NCBI GenBank assembly: GCA_027451425.1
Contig: DAIDJH010000108.1
Location: forward strand, 1 to 6,530
Length of the DNA: 6,530 nt
Direction of reading: 5' to 3'
Source of the DNA: Bdellovibrionales bacterium
Lineage (GTDB): Bacteria > Bdellovibrionota > Bdellovibrionia > Bdellovibrionales > UBA1609
Shown here: one piece after another, positions 5,911 to 6,530 of the stretch
Layout: each line of letters opens with the position of its first letter
Numbering within the stretch: the stretch's first letter is position 1
Translations under genes and position numbers: made by a program
Notes under the pieces: model-generated
Seen by the model: the letters and a program-made list of their open reading frames with translations, nothing else
Database searches by the model: none
What the model was told of the DNA's origin: nothing

Positions 5911-6530
5911 GTGCCGGTATTGACGGTGAATTCATTGCTCAACGACAATATAAGGGTGAATCTAGACACATTTTTGCATTTCATTATTTTGCACAACGAA
6001 ACCATTATTTTACTGACCATCGGCTTTATTTGTCTACTTTCAGTGTACGTCGTTTTTCGACAAGTTTTCGGGCCGAAATCAAGCTCGGCAGACGACAGCG
6101 CCGACTTTTCAAAAATTGAGGAGTCGCTCAAGCGGTTGCTGAATCAGACAAACGTTGCGCTACAAAACGTGAGCGATGAGGCGAAAGCGGGCGGTTCTAA
6201 CGGAACTGTTGTGGGCGGCGGGGCGGCCAGCCACGAGACCCTGGCGTTGAAAAAGGAGCTTGAGGCGCGGGCGGCGGTGATTGAGGCGTTGAAAAAGCAA
6301 GTCCAAGAGGCGCAATCCGGCGATAGTGTGTCGGCTGAACTTCTGGCTAAGATAAAAGATCTTGAGGGTAAACTTGCCGAGTACGAAATTATCGAAGACG
6401 ACATCGCCGATCTTTCGCACTACAAAGAAGAAAATGCCCGGTTGAAAACGGAACTCGAACACTTGAAGCGTGGTGGCCCCGCGCTCGTGGATCAATTTGC
6501 GAACGCTATGAATGGTGCAAGTGCCGCCGC
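5911..6530 (+). CDS. Membrane-anchored coiled-coil protein, 3' end outside window
   Basis: An open frame runs from just after the in-frame TAG at 5902-5904 to the window edge, giving 206 residues from the GTG at 5911. That start has AGG five bases upstream. Later starts at TTG 5920, GTG 5926 or GTG 5956 (directly after AAGG) are possible. One hydrophobic segment, about residues 31-49 (TIILLTIGFICLLSVYVVF), is followed by RQVFGPK, suggesting a single-pass inner-membrane anchor with the rest in the cytoplasm. Residues 66-92 form a charged helix. A Gly-rich hinge (94-106) follows, then heptad-like helices at 109-135 (LALKKELEARAAVIEALKKQ and on) and 141-187 (LLAKIKDLEGKLAEYEIIED, then DIADLSHYKEENARLKTELE). 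This matches long parallel coiled coils. I recall similar EYEIIEDDIADLS-YKEEN proteins of unknown function in Bdellovibrio, unchecked. The long antisense frames here are shadows; codon use and heptads favour this strand. Confidence 0.82.
   Translation, partial: MPVLTVNSLLNDNIRVNLDTFLHFIILHNETIILLTIGFICLLSVYVVFRQVFGPKSSSADDSADFSKIEESLKRLLNQTNVALQNVSDEAKAGGSNGTVVGGGAASHETLALKKELEARAAVIEALKKQVQEAQSGDSVSAELLAKIKDLEGKLAEYEIIEDDIADLSHYKEENARLKTELEHLKRGGPALVDQFANAMNGASAA

Noticed and set aside
6160..6495. 111-codon minus-strand frame at the right end
   Set aside because: Antisense to a clear coiled-coil gene; no start signal and no recognisable features.

Overview
The window is compact and almost entirely coding, with eight protein genes, two of them cut by the window edges. 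No RNA gene, mobile element, CRISPR array or long non-coding gap is visible. Moderate GC content, very short gaps, GTG/TTG starts, a lipoprotein with an unusual FENC lipidation site and an EYEIIEDDIADLS-type coiled-coil protein together suggest a diderm bacterium of the Bdellovibrio lineage (Bdellovibrionota). That assignment rests on recalled resemblance, not on a search.

Left part (1-2042). The C-terminal end of a LysR-type regulator (+) meets a minus-strand cluster head-on, and their stop codons overlap by 6 bp. The cluster reads nusB, then an unrecognised 150-residue protein, then a PEP synthase/pyruvate phosphate dikinase regulatory protein (a DUF299-type kinase/phosphorylase). The last two overlap by 4 bp (ATGA), so they are probably translationally coupled.

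Middle part (2123-4532). Divergent from nusB across about 80 bp lies a plus-strand cluster with gaps of 6 and 4 bp: a predicted small outer-membrane beta-barrel protein, an RsmB-type 16S rRNA m5C methyltransferase, and a short lipoprotein. It mixes envelope proteins with ribosome maturation.

Right part (4492-6530). A dihydroorotase-family amidohydrolase (-) converges on the lipoprotein gene, and their 3' ends overlap by 41 bp. It carries Gln in place of the first His of the usual metal-binding HxH motif. Divergent from it across about 42 bp starts a membrane-anchored coiled-coil protein that runs off the right edge.

Most of the content is housekeeping: transcription antitermination, rRNA modification, pyrimidine synthesis, and pyruvate/PEP control. 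I do not see a clear new defence, mobile or biosynthetic system. The items most worth a second look are the unrecognised coupled protein, the QxH dihydroorotase, the lipoprotein and its long convergent overlap, and the coiled-coil membrane protein.
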